From Reddybacter sp041622675 (GTDB lineage Bacteria > Pseudomonadota > Gammaproteobacteria > Pseudomonadales > Porticoccaceae), in NCBI GenBank assembly GCA_041622675.1, contig JBFJYH010000002.1, positions 1 through 64,000 on the forward strand: a stretch of DNA of 64,000 bases, in the 5' to 3' direction. The notes under the pieces were generated by a model. The model did no database searches, was not told where the DNA came from, and was given only the letters and a program-made list of their open reading frames with translations. Positions 17,250 through 25,252 of this stretch are shown here, piece after piece; position 1 is the stretch's first letter, and every line of letters begins with the position of its first letter. Position numbers and translations under genes: made by a program.

Positions 17250-18602
17250 ATGCTAAAACGCATTGCCAAAACATTAGGCTTCAAAAAGAAGCGTAAAAGC
17301 TCTGGACCACATATCGTGCCGCCAGGCTCTCACCCCATAAAACCCAAAGATATTAGCCGTGCCGCTTCCGAGGTTGTCAGCGGCCTGGAAGAGGCAGGTT
17401 ATAAAGCTTATGTCGTGGGCGGCTGTGTGCGCGATCTATTACTCGATCTCAAGCCGAAAGACTTCGATGTCGCCACGGACGCCACCCCCGAACAAGTCAA
17501 AGCTGTTTTCAGACGCGCTCAAATCATCGGCCGCCGTTTTCGTATTGTCCATGTGCGCTTTGGCCGCGAGGTGATAGAAGTCACCACTTTCCGTGCCCAC
17601 CACACAAGTAATCCAGGTAAAGATAAAAATCTTTCTCGCCAGTCTAAAGAAGGCATGTTACTGCGCGACAATGTCTTTGGTTCAATAGATGAAGACGCCA
17701 GCCGACGCGATTTCAGTATCAACGCCATGTACTACCACCCTACCGACAACACTATTTACGACTACGCCGGTGGTTTGGCGGATCTCAAACAAAAATCCTT
17801 ACGCATCATTGGTGATGCCGCCACACGCTACAGGGAAGACCCCGTGCGCATGTTACGCGCCGCCCGTTTTGCCGCTAAATTAAATTTTAATCTCGACGAT
17901 AAAACTCTCGCGCCCATTGCTGAATGCGCCACTTTACTCGGTGATATATCCTCAGCCCGTTTATTTGATGAAAGCTTAAAACTTTTTATGAGTGGGGCGG
18001 CGTTTGCAACCTACGAGCAGCTACGCCAATTGACGCTGTTTACAGAGCTTTTTCCTCAAACAGCCCCGCTTCTTGATAATGATTTCTATCAAAAATTGAT
18101 CAGCCAAGCGATGCGTAACACCGACGCCAGAATCAATAATCGCCAGCGCGTAACACCGGCCTTTATTTATGCCGCACTTTTGTGGCCAGCACTGAGCGAG
18201 CAGCGCAAAGAATACGCCGCCAAAGGAGATTCACCTCTCTACGCTCTGCAACAAGCCGGTAGTGACGTTATCCAACAACAAATCAAACGCACCGCTATTC
18301 CACGGCGTTTCACCACAATGATGAAAGAGATCTGGGATCTACAAGGCCGCCTCCACAAGCGCAATGGACAAAACGCATCCCGCCTGTTCAGCCACCCCCG
18401 CTTTCGCGCCGCCTATGATTTTCTGCTGCTACGAGAGCAAGCCGGTGAACAAACTCAGGGGCTGGGTGAGTGGTGGACGCTGTATCAAGAAGTCGATGAG
18501 GATGAACGCGAGGCCATGGTCGCCGCTTTACCGAGACAAAAGTCAGGCGGTAAAAAGCGACGTCGCCCTCGCCGTAAACCTAAAGCGGATCATGCCAACT
18601 AA
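17250..18602 (+). CDS. pcnB: Poly(A) polymerase I
   Basis: 450 aa. Adds 3' poly(A) tails to RNAs, promoting their decay. The nucleotidyltransferase core is clear: VVGGCVRDLLL, KDFDVATDATPEQV with the catalytic aspartates, RRFRIVHVRFG and RREDPVRMLRAARFAAKLNF. The C-terminus (after about 420) is Lys/Arg-rich (KKRRRPRRKPK), as in bacterial PAPs that bind RNA. CCA-adding enzymes are the main alternative, but the basic tail and the folK/panB context favour pcnB. Its stop overlaps the folK start by 11 nt. Confidence 0.95.
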   Translation: MLKRIAKTLGFKKKRKSSGPHIVPPGSHPIKPKDISRAASEVVSGLEEAGYKAYVVGGCVRDLLLDLKPKDFDVATDATPEQVKAVFRRAQIIGRRFRIVHVRFGREVIEVTTFRAHHTSNPGKDKNLSRQSKEGMLLRDNVFGSIDEDASRRDFSINAMYYHPTDNTIYDYAGGLADLKQKSLRIIGDAATRYREDPVRMLRAARFAAKLNFNLDDKTLAPIAECATLLGDISSARLFDESLKLFMSGAAFATYEQLRQLTLFTELFPQTAPLLDNDFYQKLISQAMRNTDARINNRQRVTPAFIYAALLWPALSEQRKEYAAKGDSPLYALQQAGSDVIQQQIKRTAIPRRFTTMMKEIWDLQGRLHKRNGQNASRLFSHPRFRAAYDFLLLREQAGEQTQGLGEWWTLYQEVDEDEREAMVAALPRQKSGGKKRRRPRRKPKADHAN

Positions 18603-19101
18603 GGTCTATCTCGGTCTGGGCAGCAATCTTAAGTCACCAGCACGGCAAATCAAAACTGCCCTCAAGGCTATCGCCAAACTTCCTGGTACTGAGCTAAGAA
18701 GCTGCGCACCATGGTATCAAAGCGCCCCTATTGGCCCCGGCAGCCAGCCCTGCTATATCAATACAGTGGCTGCGATAGACACCGTACTCAAGCCCCTCAC
18801 CTTGCTGCGGGCACTGCAACAAATAGAAAAGCAACAGGGTAGAAAGCGCATTGTGCACTGGGGGCCCCGTACCCTGGATATCGATATTCTGCTCTACGCC
18901 ACACTGACTTTAAATACGCGGCAGTTAACAATTCCCCACCCCCGACTTGATGAGCGTAATTTTGTCCTCCGTCCCTTGGCCGATATCGCCCCTAATTTAT
19001 GCCTTCCCGACGGCACCCCGTTGGCTAAACTATTGGCAAACTGTTCAACAGAAGGTATTGTCCGCCTCAGCACTGGAGGAAGCCGTGGACGTACTGGCTA
19101 A
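18592..19101 (+). CDS. folK: 2-amino-4-hydroxy-6-hydroxymethyldihydropteridine pyrophosphokinase
   Basis: 169 aa from the ATG at 18592 (MPTKVYLGLGSNL); the longer frame from 18364 overlaps pcnB and is spurious. Transfers pyrophosphate from ATP to the pterin in folate synthesis. Signatures: LGLGSNL at the start, GPRTLDIDILLY (Mg-binding Asp pair) and IPHPRLDERNFVLRPL. The gene overlaps both neighbours, indicating a tightly coupled pcnB-folK-kinase operon. Confidence 0.96.
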   Translation: MPTKVYLGLGSNLKSPARQIKTALKAIAKLPGTELRSCAPWYQSAPIGPGSQPCYINTVAAIDTVLKPLTLLRALQQIEKQQGRKRIVHWGPRTLDIDILLYATLTLNTRQLTIPHPRLDERNFVLRPLADIAPNLCLPDGTPLAKLLANCSTEGIVRLSTGGSRGRTG

Positions 19102-19768
19102 GACTATTAATTTCACCCCTAATATCGGCACATTACCTCGCTTCATCGCGGTAGAAGGGCCCATTGGTGTTGGTAAAACGTCCCTTGCCAAGCGTTTGGC
19201 CGAGACTTTCCACTATCAAACCTTATTGGAAAATACCGCTGACAATCCCTTTCTAACTCGCTTTTATCAGGACAGGAAAGCCGCGGCTCTGCCAACACAA
19301 CTGCATTTTCTATTGCAAAGAGCTGGGCAAATAGAGGATTTACGCCAGGGAGATATGTTCCAGCCACTGCGCATTGCCGATTTTCTAATGGACAAAGACC
19401 CCCTCTTCGCTCGGGTCACCCTTGACACTGACGAGTTGAAAATATACCAGGCCGTGTACCAACAGCTAACCCTGCATAAACCCACACCCGACCTAGTGAT
19501 TTATTTGCAAGCACCGGCAACCGTACTCATGGAGCGCATCAACGCCCGCGGGGTGGCCAGCGAGCGCAATATTGATCTCGCCTACTTGACTGAGCTCAAT
19601 GAAGCCTACATGGAGTTTTTTCATTACTACGAGACGGCACCGCTGCTAATTATTAACGCTGCAGATATTGATCCCATTAGCAATGAAGATGACTACTCCA
19701 ATCTAGTGAACTGCCTACTCGAAATTAAAAGCGGGCGACACTACTACAACCCCCAGGCACATTTTTAA
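19085..19768 (+). CDS. Deoxynucleoside kinase (dGK/dAK family)
   Basis: 227 aa from GTG 19085, chosen because GGAGGA lies 4 nt upstream; the frame begins at 18947 but its first 46 codons lie inside folK. P-loop GPIGVGKT at about 25-32, the ENTADNPFL and QLHFLLQRAGQ stretches of the deoxynucleoside kinase family and a lid ARGVASERNI. It would phosphorylate deoxyadenosine or deoxyguanosine for salvage. Placement between folK and panB is seen in several gammaproteobacteria. It overlaps folK by 17 nt. Confidence 0.88.
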   Translation: MDVLAKTINFTPNIGTLPRFIAVEGPIGVGKTSLAKRLAETFHYQTLLENTADNPFLTRFYQDRKAAALPTQLHFLLQRAGQIEDLRQGDMFQPLRIADFLMDKDPLFARVTLDTDELKIYQAVYQQLTLHKPTPDLVIYLQAPATVLMERINARGVASERNIDLAYLTELNEAYMEFFHYYETAPLLIINAADIDPISNEDDYSNLVNCLLEIKSGRHYYNPQAHF

Positions 19769-19812
19769 ACTAGTTCGCCAACCCTGTATTACGCATTAAA
19801 TGAGACCCAGCG

Positions 19813-20604
19813 ATGAAATCTGTCACTATTAACACCCTTAACAGTTACAAAATTGCCGGTGACAAGTTCCCCGTCATCACTGCCTATGACAGTGCATTTG
19901 CGCGCCAGATTGAGCTCGCGGGCATCGAGGTTATTCTAGTTGGTGATTCTTTAGGTAACGTCATTCTCGGGTACACCAGCACTGTGCCTGTCACCATGGA
20001 AGACATGCTGCACCACACAAGTGCAGTGAGTCGCGGCAACAGCAAATCTTTGATTATTGCCGACATGCCCTATATGTCCTACGCCACCAAACAAGACACC
20101 CTCGCCAATGCAGCACGACTCATGCAAGCTGGCGCGCAAATGGTCAAAGTCGAGGGCGGGGCCTGGCTAGAGGAGTCTGTCTTTAGCCTCAGTCAACGTG
20201 GTGTGCCGGTCTGCGCCCATCTCGGCCTAACCCCACAATCCTTCAACAAGCTGGGTGGCTATAAAGTGCAGGGTCGCGACGAGGAAGGCGCCGAATTGAT
20301 TCTGCGCGACGCCAAGCTTTTGCAGGAAGCCGGTGCCGATATGCTAGTCCTAGAATGCGTACCCACAACGCTAGCGACAACAATTACGGAAACTTTAGAT
20401 ATTCCCGTGGTTGGCATTGGTGCGGGTCCCAATACCGACGCCCAGGTACTTGTACTCTACGATATGCTCGGCTTTTCACCCCGCATCCCCAAATTCACTA
20501 AAAACTTCCTCGCAGAAACGAACAGCGTACAGTTAGCCCTACAGGCTTATGCTGAGGATGTGCGCAGTGGTGAGTTCCCCCAGGCTGAACACGGCTTTAA
20601 ATAA
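19813..20604 (+). CDS. panB: 3-methyl-2-oxobutanoate hydroxymethyltransferase
   Basis: 263 aa. First committed enzyme of pantothenate synthesis, using 5,10-methylene-tetrahydrofolate to make ketopantoate. Metal and substrate residues are in YDSAFARQIE, VGDSLGNV (Asp), KVEGG and LECVP; length matches E. coli PanB (264). It ends the pcnB-folK-kinase-panB group. The usual partner panC does not follow; the next gene is convergent (ArsR regulator). Confidence 0.96.
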   Translation: MKSVTINTLNSYKIAGDKFPVITAYDSAFARQIELAGIEVILVGDSLGNVILGYTSTVPVTMEDMLHHTSAVSRGNSKSLIIADMPYMSYATKQDTLANAARLMQAGAQMVKVEGGAWLEESVFSLSQRGVPVCAHLGLTPQSFNKLGGYKVQGRDEEGAELILRDAKLLQEAGADMLVLECVPTTLATTITETLDIPVVGIGAGPNTDAQVLVLYDMLGFSPRIPKFTKNFLAETNSVQLALQAYAEDVRSGEFPQAEHGFK

Positions 20605-20651
20605 ACGCCGCAATAGAAATGCCCTTCCGCGCAGCCTCAGGCCCATCTCAA

Positions 20652-20966
20652 CTAAGCTTGAGCGCCGCAAAACATACCGTGTAGGGCCTCAATAATCACA
20701 CCCACTTTGGGATCATCGAGCCGATAATAAATAGTCTGCGACTCGCGCCGCGTCGCCACCATAGCGCTGCGACGCAGAGTCGCCAAATGTTGCGATAGCG
20801 CCGACTGGCTGAGGGGAACGCGCTCATTCAGAGAAGTGACTGATAACTCACCTTCGCTTAACGCGCAGAGAATCATCAAGCGATTTCTGTTTGCAAGCGC
20901 TTTTAACAAGCTTTCTGCCTCACTGGCATGGACGGCTAAGTCAGCCAAGTCCCCATCAATTTCCAC
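20652..20966 (-). CDS. ArsR/SmtB family regulator, SqrR/BigR-like sulfide sensor
   Basis: 104 aa, GTG start with GGAGG 8 nt upstream. Winged helix-turn-helix of the ArsR fold (LLKALANRNRLMILCAL..., recognition helix SQSALSQHLATLRR). Cys34 (ILCAL) and Cys100 (MFCG) occupy the two positions used by SqrR and BigR to form a polysulfide bridge, while metal-site residues of ArsR/SmtB (ELCVCDL type) are missing. Divergent neighbours handle sulfane sulfur, so it probably represses them until sulfide or persulfide appears. Assignment as persulfide sensor is inference from the cysteine pair and context. Confidence 0.85.
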   Translation of the reverse strand: MEIDGDLADLAVHASEAESLLKALANRNRLMILCALSEGELSVTSLNERVPLSQSALSQHLATLRRSAMVATRRESQTIYYRLDDPKVGVIIEALHGMFCGAQA

Positions 20967-21295
20967 TCCAAATACCTCCAGAAATCTAGCTCCATGTTTT
21001 ATGCTGGTATTAAGCCTAGTACATTATGAATTGCTAAAACAAACTATACTAATACAATAAATCTATATCAGACTGTGATTTGCCAATAAACAGCGGAGAG
21101 GGGGGGGCTTATCATACTAATTATGGCACCCAGTTTCTCACTCCAAAAAACATCAGACCCGAGCTATATGCCCGGTTAAAGAATACCCAGCGGAAATTAC
21201 CATTAGGGTTTATAGCTGTTTGAAGTAACGTTGTTACTTGATTGGACTATAGTTTTTATGAGCCAAATCACCATGCAAAACAACAGGATCAAATT
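20967..21295. promoter_or_regulatory. Divergent control region of the sulfur module
   Basis: 329 bp without a gene. It holds a run of eight Gs (21100-21107), CTAATACAAT at 21049-21058 (one mismatch to the repeat before the dioxygenase gene), and the inverted repeat below. No RNA gene was seen. Confidence 0.5.
21223..21239. promoter_or_regulatory. 7-3-7 inverted repeat before the rhodanese gene
   Basis: AAGTAAC (21223-21229), GTT, GTTACTT (21233-21239): a perfect palindrome pair 57 nt before the rhodanese ATG, overlapping where a promoter is expected. Possible operator; no regulator assigned. Confidence 0.45.
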
Positions 21296-21667
21296 ATGAC
21301 CACTGCAATACAACTCATTCAGCAAGCCAAATCAAAAGTTCGCTGCATCAACATACCAGAAGCCAAAGAACTCATGAAACTCGGTGGTGTTACTCTGCTC
21401 GATGTCAGGGAAAAGGTAGAACATAACGCCGGGCACATCAAAGGCGCAGAACATATCTCTCGCGGTGTGCTCGAAATGCGCATCGAAAACCACCCAGCCT
21501 TTACCGACCATGGCTCTGCCATCCTCGTCTATTGCAAGTCAGGAGGTCGCTCTGCTCTTGCCGCCGCCACCTTGCAAGAACTGGGATACTCCAATGTTTA
21601 TAGCCTTGAAGGTGGCTTTGATGCCTGGAGCAAAGATCAAGTGCTACCCGAAGGCATTGTCGACTAA
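21296..21667 (+). CDS. Rhodanese-like domain protein
   Basis: 123 aa from the ATG at 21296 (AGGA 8 nt upstream); an upstream TTG at 21242 would add 18 residues outside the domain. Single-domain sulfurtransferase carrying sulfane sulfur on an active-site cysteine: the loop CKSGGRS (Cys at about 83) fits the rhodanese CxxGxR pattern. LLDVREKVEHNAGHIKGAEHI and NVYSLEGGFDAW are the flanking family motifs. In this context it likely receives or hands on persulfide for the dioxygenase downstream. Confidence 0.92.
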   Translation: MTTAIQLIQQAKSKVRCINIPEAKELMKLGGVTLLDVREKVEHNAGHIKGAEHISRGVLEMRIENHPAFTDHGSAILVYCKSGGRSALAAATLQELGYSNVYSLEGGFDAWSKDQVLPEGIVD

Positions 21668-21813
21668 TTAGGTTTCCACAGCTCATACCCCCGCATTTGA
21701 ACTCACGAATTAACACCCACAGATTGCACCCTCAGTAACCCGAGCCGGTTTGTGAGAAACTGAATTTTGATAACTGACATTCGCCAACCCATCAGTAGAT
21801 CGGCTATCAAACC

Positions 21814-21834
21814 ATTATATTAGATCAATATAAT
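21814..21834. promoter_or_regulatory. 8-5-8 AT-rich palindrome, candidate ArsR operator 1
   Basis: ATTATATT at 21814-21821 and AATATAAT at 21827-21834 with a 5-bp spacer. Its left part contains ATTATATTAG, the reverse complement of CTAATATAAT found twice just downstream. Confidence 0.5.
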
Positions 21835-21862
21835 ATAACAGAGCGATATAGTTAACACATTG

Positions 21863-21887
21863 CTAATATAATGCATTCTAATATAAT
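21863..21887. promoter_or_regulatory. Tandem CTAATATAAT repeats, candidate ArsR operators 2 and 3
   Basis: CTAATATAAT at 21863-21872 and again at 21878-21887 with 15-bp period, 26 bp before the dioxygenase-like ATG. They contain TATAAT, so they may overlap the -10 region and block polymerase when bound. Confidence 0.55.
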
Positions 21888-21913
21888 AAACCTCATCCAG
21901 ATACGAGGTCTTC

Positions 21914-22768
21914 ATGATGCAAGTAAAAACCTATTTCGATCAGGACACATCAACCTTTACTCACCTGGTCTGGGACGAAAGCGCCAAACAGGCAGTCATT
22001 ATCGACCCTGTGCTGGATTTCAATTACCGCTCAGGACGCACGGGAACACACGCTGCCGACGCTGTTATCAACGACATAAAACAGCTCGACCTCAGCCTAC
22101 AATATATTCTTGAAACCCATGCCCACGCCGACCACTTGAGTGCAGCACCCTACATAAAACAACAGTGTGGCGGGCAAATAGGGATCGGCGCCAAAATACC
22201 GACGGTCCAGGATGTCTTTAAAGATATCTTTAATATGGCCAACTTTCCTGCCGATGGCAGCCAGTTCGATTTACTGCTAGGTGAAGGCGATAACCTCGCA
22301 CTGGGGGAACTCAATATTAAGGTATTAGAAACGCCGGGGCACACTCCCGCTTGTGTGTCCTACCAAATAGACGATGCCATTTTTATCGGCGACACCTTTT
22401 TCTCACCCAGTTACGGCACCGCCCGTGCCGATTTTCCTGGTGGCGATGCAAGTGCGCTGTATCAGTCACTACAGCGCATTCTCAGCTTTCCCGATGCAAC
22501 AAGGCTTTTTCTGTGCCACGACTACCCAGAAGCAGGCGTAGAGCCGCGATATCTCTGCACCGTCGCTGACCAGCGGAAAAACGTCCATCTGCAAGGCTCT
22601 GACGCCGAAGCCTTTGTGGAAATGCGCAGAGCCCGTGACGCGCAATTGGAGATGCCGGTGCTGATTTTACCGGCCATCCAGGTAAACATCCGCGCCGGCG
22701 AATTACCGGCCGCGGAGGGTAACGGCGTCGTCTACCTAAAAATACCATTAGACCAAATCGTGAAATAA
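21914..22768 (+). CDS. MBL-fold persulfide dioxygenase/hydrolase (Blh/ETHE1-like)
   Basis: 284 aa. Metallo-beta-lactamase fold with His-x-His-x-Asp-His (ETHAHADHLSAA, about 73-83), ETPGHTPACVSY and a GDTFF loop, then LFLCHDYPEAG with the last metal ligand His. ETHE1-type enzymes oxidise glutathione persulfide to sulfite with one iron; Blh proteins accompany BigR. Adjacent rhodanese, ArsR sensor and YeeE pair support a persulfide role. Whether it needs a fused or separate rhodanese is open. Two ATGs (21914, 21917) are possible starts. Confidence 0.88.
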   Translation: MMQVKTYFDQDTSTFTHLVWDESAKQAVIIDPVLDFNYRSGRTGTHAADAVINDIKQLDLSLQYILETHAHADHLSAAPYIKQQCGGQIGIGAKIPTVQDVFKDIFNMANFPADGSQFDLLLGEGDNLALGELNIKVLETPGHTPACVSYQIDDAIFIGDTFFSPSYGTARADFPGGDASALYQSLQRILSFPDATRLFLCHDYPEAGVEPRYLCTVADQRKNVHLQGSDAEAFVEMRRARDAQLEMPVLILPAIQVNIRAGELPAAEGNGVVYLKIPLDQIVK

Positions 22769-22823
22769 GGTAATGTCTCGCCACAGAGTGGCTCAATCAC
22801 AATTGAAATACAGGCAATAACAC

Positions 22824-23246
22824 ATGCATCCATTTATATTAGCTTTGATTGGTGGCGGGCTTGTCGGCTTGGCTGCCGTTATGATGATGGCCCTGAAAGG
22901 CCGCATCGCCGGTGTCAGTGGTATTTTGACGGGATCTCTTACAGAGAGCGGCGCTGAACGCATCTGGCGCATTCTTTTTATAGCAGGAGTGATTGTCGGT
23001 GGCGCTCTTCCCGTCTTTCTATCCAGTGACTTCAAGCCACCGATACCCCAAAGCGGCATCCTACTCACTATTCTCGGCGGTCTCGCTGTAGGTATCGGCA
23101 CCGGCTTAGGTAGTGGCTGTACCAGCGGCCACGGTATTTGCGGCATCGCACGACTGTCTCAACGCTCGATAATCGCCACCTGTACATTTATGGCAGCAGG
23201 CTTTATCGGCGTCTATTTACTCAAGCACGTCCTTGGAGGTCAATAA
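22824..23246 (+). CDS. YeeE/YedE family membrane protein, first half
   Basis: 140 aa, hydrophobic, four likely spans. The Cys-containing loop SGCTSGHGICGIARLS is the sulfur-transport (DUF395) signature. Such halves are thought to import thiosulfate or sulfur species. It ends one base before the start of the second half, so the two form a translationally linked pair as in PmpA/PmpB-type systems. Substrate specificity is not known. Confidence 0.85.
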   Translation: MHPFILALIGGGLVGLAAVMMMALKGRIAGVSGILTGSLTESGAERIWRILFIAGVIVGGALPVFLSSDFKPPIPQSGILLTILGGLAVGIGTGLGSGCTSGHGICGIARLSQRSIIATCTFMAAGFIGVYLLKHVLGGQ

Positions 23247-23247
23247 A

Positions 23248-23679
23248 ATGTCAACGCAAAAGACGGCACAACAAGTATCTGCTCTCGTATCGGGCCTCGT
23301 GTTTGGCATCGGCATGGCGATATCGGGGATGACTAACACCGAGCGTGTACAGGGCTTCCTCGATCTTGCCGGCGCCTGGGACCCCACACTGGCCTTTGTG
23401 ATGGGTGGCGGCCTGATCGTTACTTTCATCGGCTATAAATTCGTGCTCAAAAAACCCGCGCCTCTTTTTGGCGATACCTTCCATTTACCTACGAATACGG
23501 ATATCGACAAAAAACTGCTGATCGGCGCTGTGCTTTTTGGGGCAGGTTGGGGTCTAGTCGGCTACTGCCCCGGCCCGGCAATTGCTGGCCTAAGCTATGC
23601 CTATCCAACAACCTTACTATTTGTTGCGACGATGCTGATAGGTCTACTCTTAGCACGGTTCATCAGTAGGCGCCTTTAA
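23248..23679 (+). CDS. YeeE/YedE family membrane protein, second half
   Basis: 143 aa from the ATG at 23248, with GGAGG 7 nt upstream inside the previous gene. The conserved Cys is in GYCPGPAIAGL, typical for the C-terminal half. Together with the preceding gene it should make one transport unit in the inner membrane, feeding the rhodanese/dioxygenase. It is the last clear gene of the sulfur module. Confidence 0.86.
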   Translation: MSTQKTAQQVSALVSGLVFGIGMAISGMTNTERVQGFLDLAGAWDPTLAFVMGGGLIVTFIGYKFVLKKPAPLFGDTFHLPTNTDIDKKLLIGAVLFGAGWGLVGYCPGPAIAGLSYAYPTTLLFVATMLIGLLLARFISRRL

Positions 23680-23788
23680 GCCCTTCCAATACCATACGAA
23701 TCTCCAGCAGTTCATAGGTGTGGTCTGCGGTTTCACAATAGTACCACCCATCATTTACAATTCCGCCATGCAGCATAAAGCGGGCCAT
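23663..23788 (-). CDS. Possible 41-aa protein or gene remnant
   Basis: Open frame of 41 codons starting ATG at 23788, overlapping the end of the YeeE gene on the other strand. The product starts MARFMLHGGIVNDGW and is rich in Tyr, Glu and Leu. No convincing ribosome site lies before the ATG and no family is recognised. It could be chance; listed so it can be checked. Confidence 0.2.
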   Translation of the reverse strand: MARFMLHGGIVNDGWYYCETADHTYELLEIRMVLEGLKGAY

Positions 23789-24119
23789 GGTCAATGGTTT
23801 TCTCGGAGGTCTGACCCAAAACAAAAAGTTCACCTGTTGCAGCGAAAAATTCCCTTACACCAGAGCGCCGAAGCTGACTCGCGCTAGATTATCTTCACTA
23901 ACTCTAGCCAAAATAAGTTCAGAAAACTCACCCCTAAAAGCAAGGCCCGCAGCTTTCTTGCAAGTTATTTTTACCAACCAACTTTAAGTAACACCCATAC
24001 TTTTTGATCACCATTGACACCCGCTGCGCCGGCTTTCAATATATAGAGGACCTCGCTTACTCGAGAGCAAACCTTTGGACACCTGTTTCCCTCCCACAAC
24101 ACTAGGTCACCCATATCGT
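23789..24119. other. Spacer of about 330 bp without a clear gene
   Basis: A 66-codon plus-strand frame at 23787-23987 has no ribosome site or family resemblance. The spacer may carry the promoter of the hydrolase gene; nothing else was seen. Confidence 0.4.
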
Positions 24120-24908
24120 ATGCATTCAGAAGCACAAGACATCATCGCTGCGGGCCACCGCATCAACACCCTGTTGCTAGGAGAGCTTGATACAGACAAG
24201 CCCACCCTGATTTTTCTCCACGGTGGTCTCGACTGCATTGATATGTGGCGTAAGTTTCCCCGGCAATTATGCGAGGCCAGCGGACTTGCCGGCATTGTCT
24301 ATGACCGCTGGGGCCACGGTAAATCCGACCCACTGATGCTACCTCGCCCCGGCGACCCTAGAGAAGACGAAGCTGGCCAGCCAATCGCCGACATCATTAA
24401 ACACTTTGCCTTAAATCGAGTCATTTTAGTTGGCCACAGTTTTGGCGGCGCTATCGCCTTAATTGCCGCCAGTAAGCACCCAGGCAATATCTGCGGCATT
24501 ATTTCGATCGTACCCCAATTGATCATGCACTCCGGTGCAATAGACGGCCTCAAAAAGGCGGAAGAGGCTTTTTATAAGGGCCGCTTACGTGAAAAGTTAC
24601 AGCCATTTCACGGCAATAAAACCGATGTTCTTTTTAAGAATTGGGCCAGCATGGCGCAGAAAAAAACCACCCCAAAAATACCTTACGCGACATCATTAAA
24701 AGAAATCACCTGCCCTGTGCTCGCCATCTTTGGCGAACAAGACAACTACGGCCATCAACCTAATCTTGACCTCATCGCCAGTCAGGTAGGCAGCTCTTTG
24801 GAGACATTCAAAATAGAAAAAGCTGGCCACTATCCACATCTTGAAACACCTGAACCCGTTATTGTTGAAAGTTGCGCCTTCCTTAGCAGATATACCCCTT
24901 CATCTTAA
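24120..24908 (+). CDS. Alpha/beta hydrolase
   Basis: 262 aa from the ATG at 24120; an in-frame TTG at 24075 would add 15 residues. The nucleophile is Ser107 in GHSFGGA; an oxyanion loop FLHGGLDCIDMW and the final His in KAGHYPHLE complete the triad with an Asp near the EQDN stretch. Members hydrolyse esters, lactones or C-C bonds. The Baeyer-Villiger monooxygenase gene follows 344 bp downstream, so a lactone or ester substrate is plausible but unproven. Confidence 0.85.
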   Translation: MHSEAQDIIAAGHRINTLLLGELDTDKPTLIFLHGGLDCIDMWRKFPRQLCEASGLAGIVYDRWGHGKSDPLMLPRPGDPREDEAGQPIADIIKHFALNRVILVGHSFGGAIALIAASKHPGNICGIISIVPQLIMHSGAIDGLKKAEEAFYKGRLREKLQPFHGNKTDVLFKNWASMAQKKTTPKIPYATSLKEITCPVLAIFGEQDNYGHQPNLDLIASQVGSSLETFKIEKAGHYPHLETPEPVIVESCAFLSRYTPSS

Positions 24909-25252
24909 CAGCATATCGCAACCTCTCTATCCTCCTCTGGTAGCAAAATACGAATTTTCGGAGTATCTCAAGGCAGGATGCGAACAACTGCGGTCTTGTC
25001 ATAATGAACAACGCCGACAAATAGTTCACTTCACAAGATAAGGACTAGCACTGGGCATATTCGTTAAGCCGCTGAACCCTGCTGCCCTTTCTACGCTTTT
25101 TGTACTGTAAGCATTCTGTACTACCAAGCCACTAAGCACCCGGGCTGTCCTTTTGAATATTTTGTCAAATCGTCTTTGCCACGTATGATGTCTGCCCAAA
25201 TTATCCCAATGCAATTAGCGCATTTATCAATCAGCCTTAAGGAACTGACATA
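24909..25252. other. 344-bp intergenic region before the monooxygenase
   Basis: No gene, repeat or clear hairpin was seen; presumably the promoter and leader of the monooxygenase gene. AAGGA 8 nt before the ATG is its ribosome site. Confidence 0.4.

Noticed and set aside
18364..18591. N-terminal extension of FolK
   Set aside because: Lies wholly within pcnB; MPTKVYLGLGSNL is the family start.
21100..21107. Run of eight Gs as a phase-variable tract
   Set aside because: Only eight bases, away from the -10/-35 positions or a start codon; could be chance.
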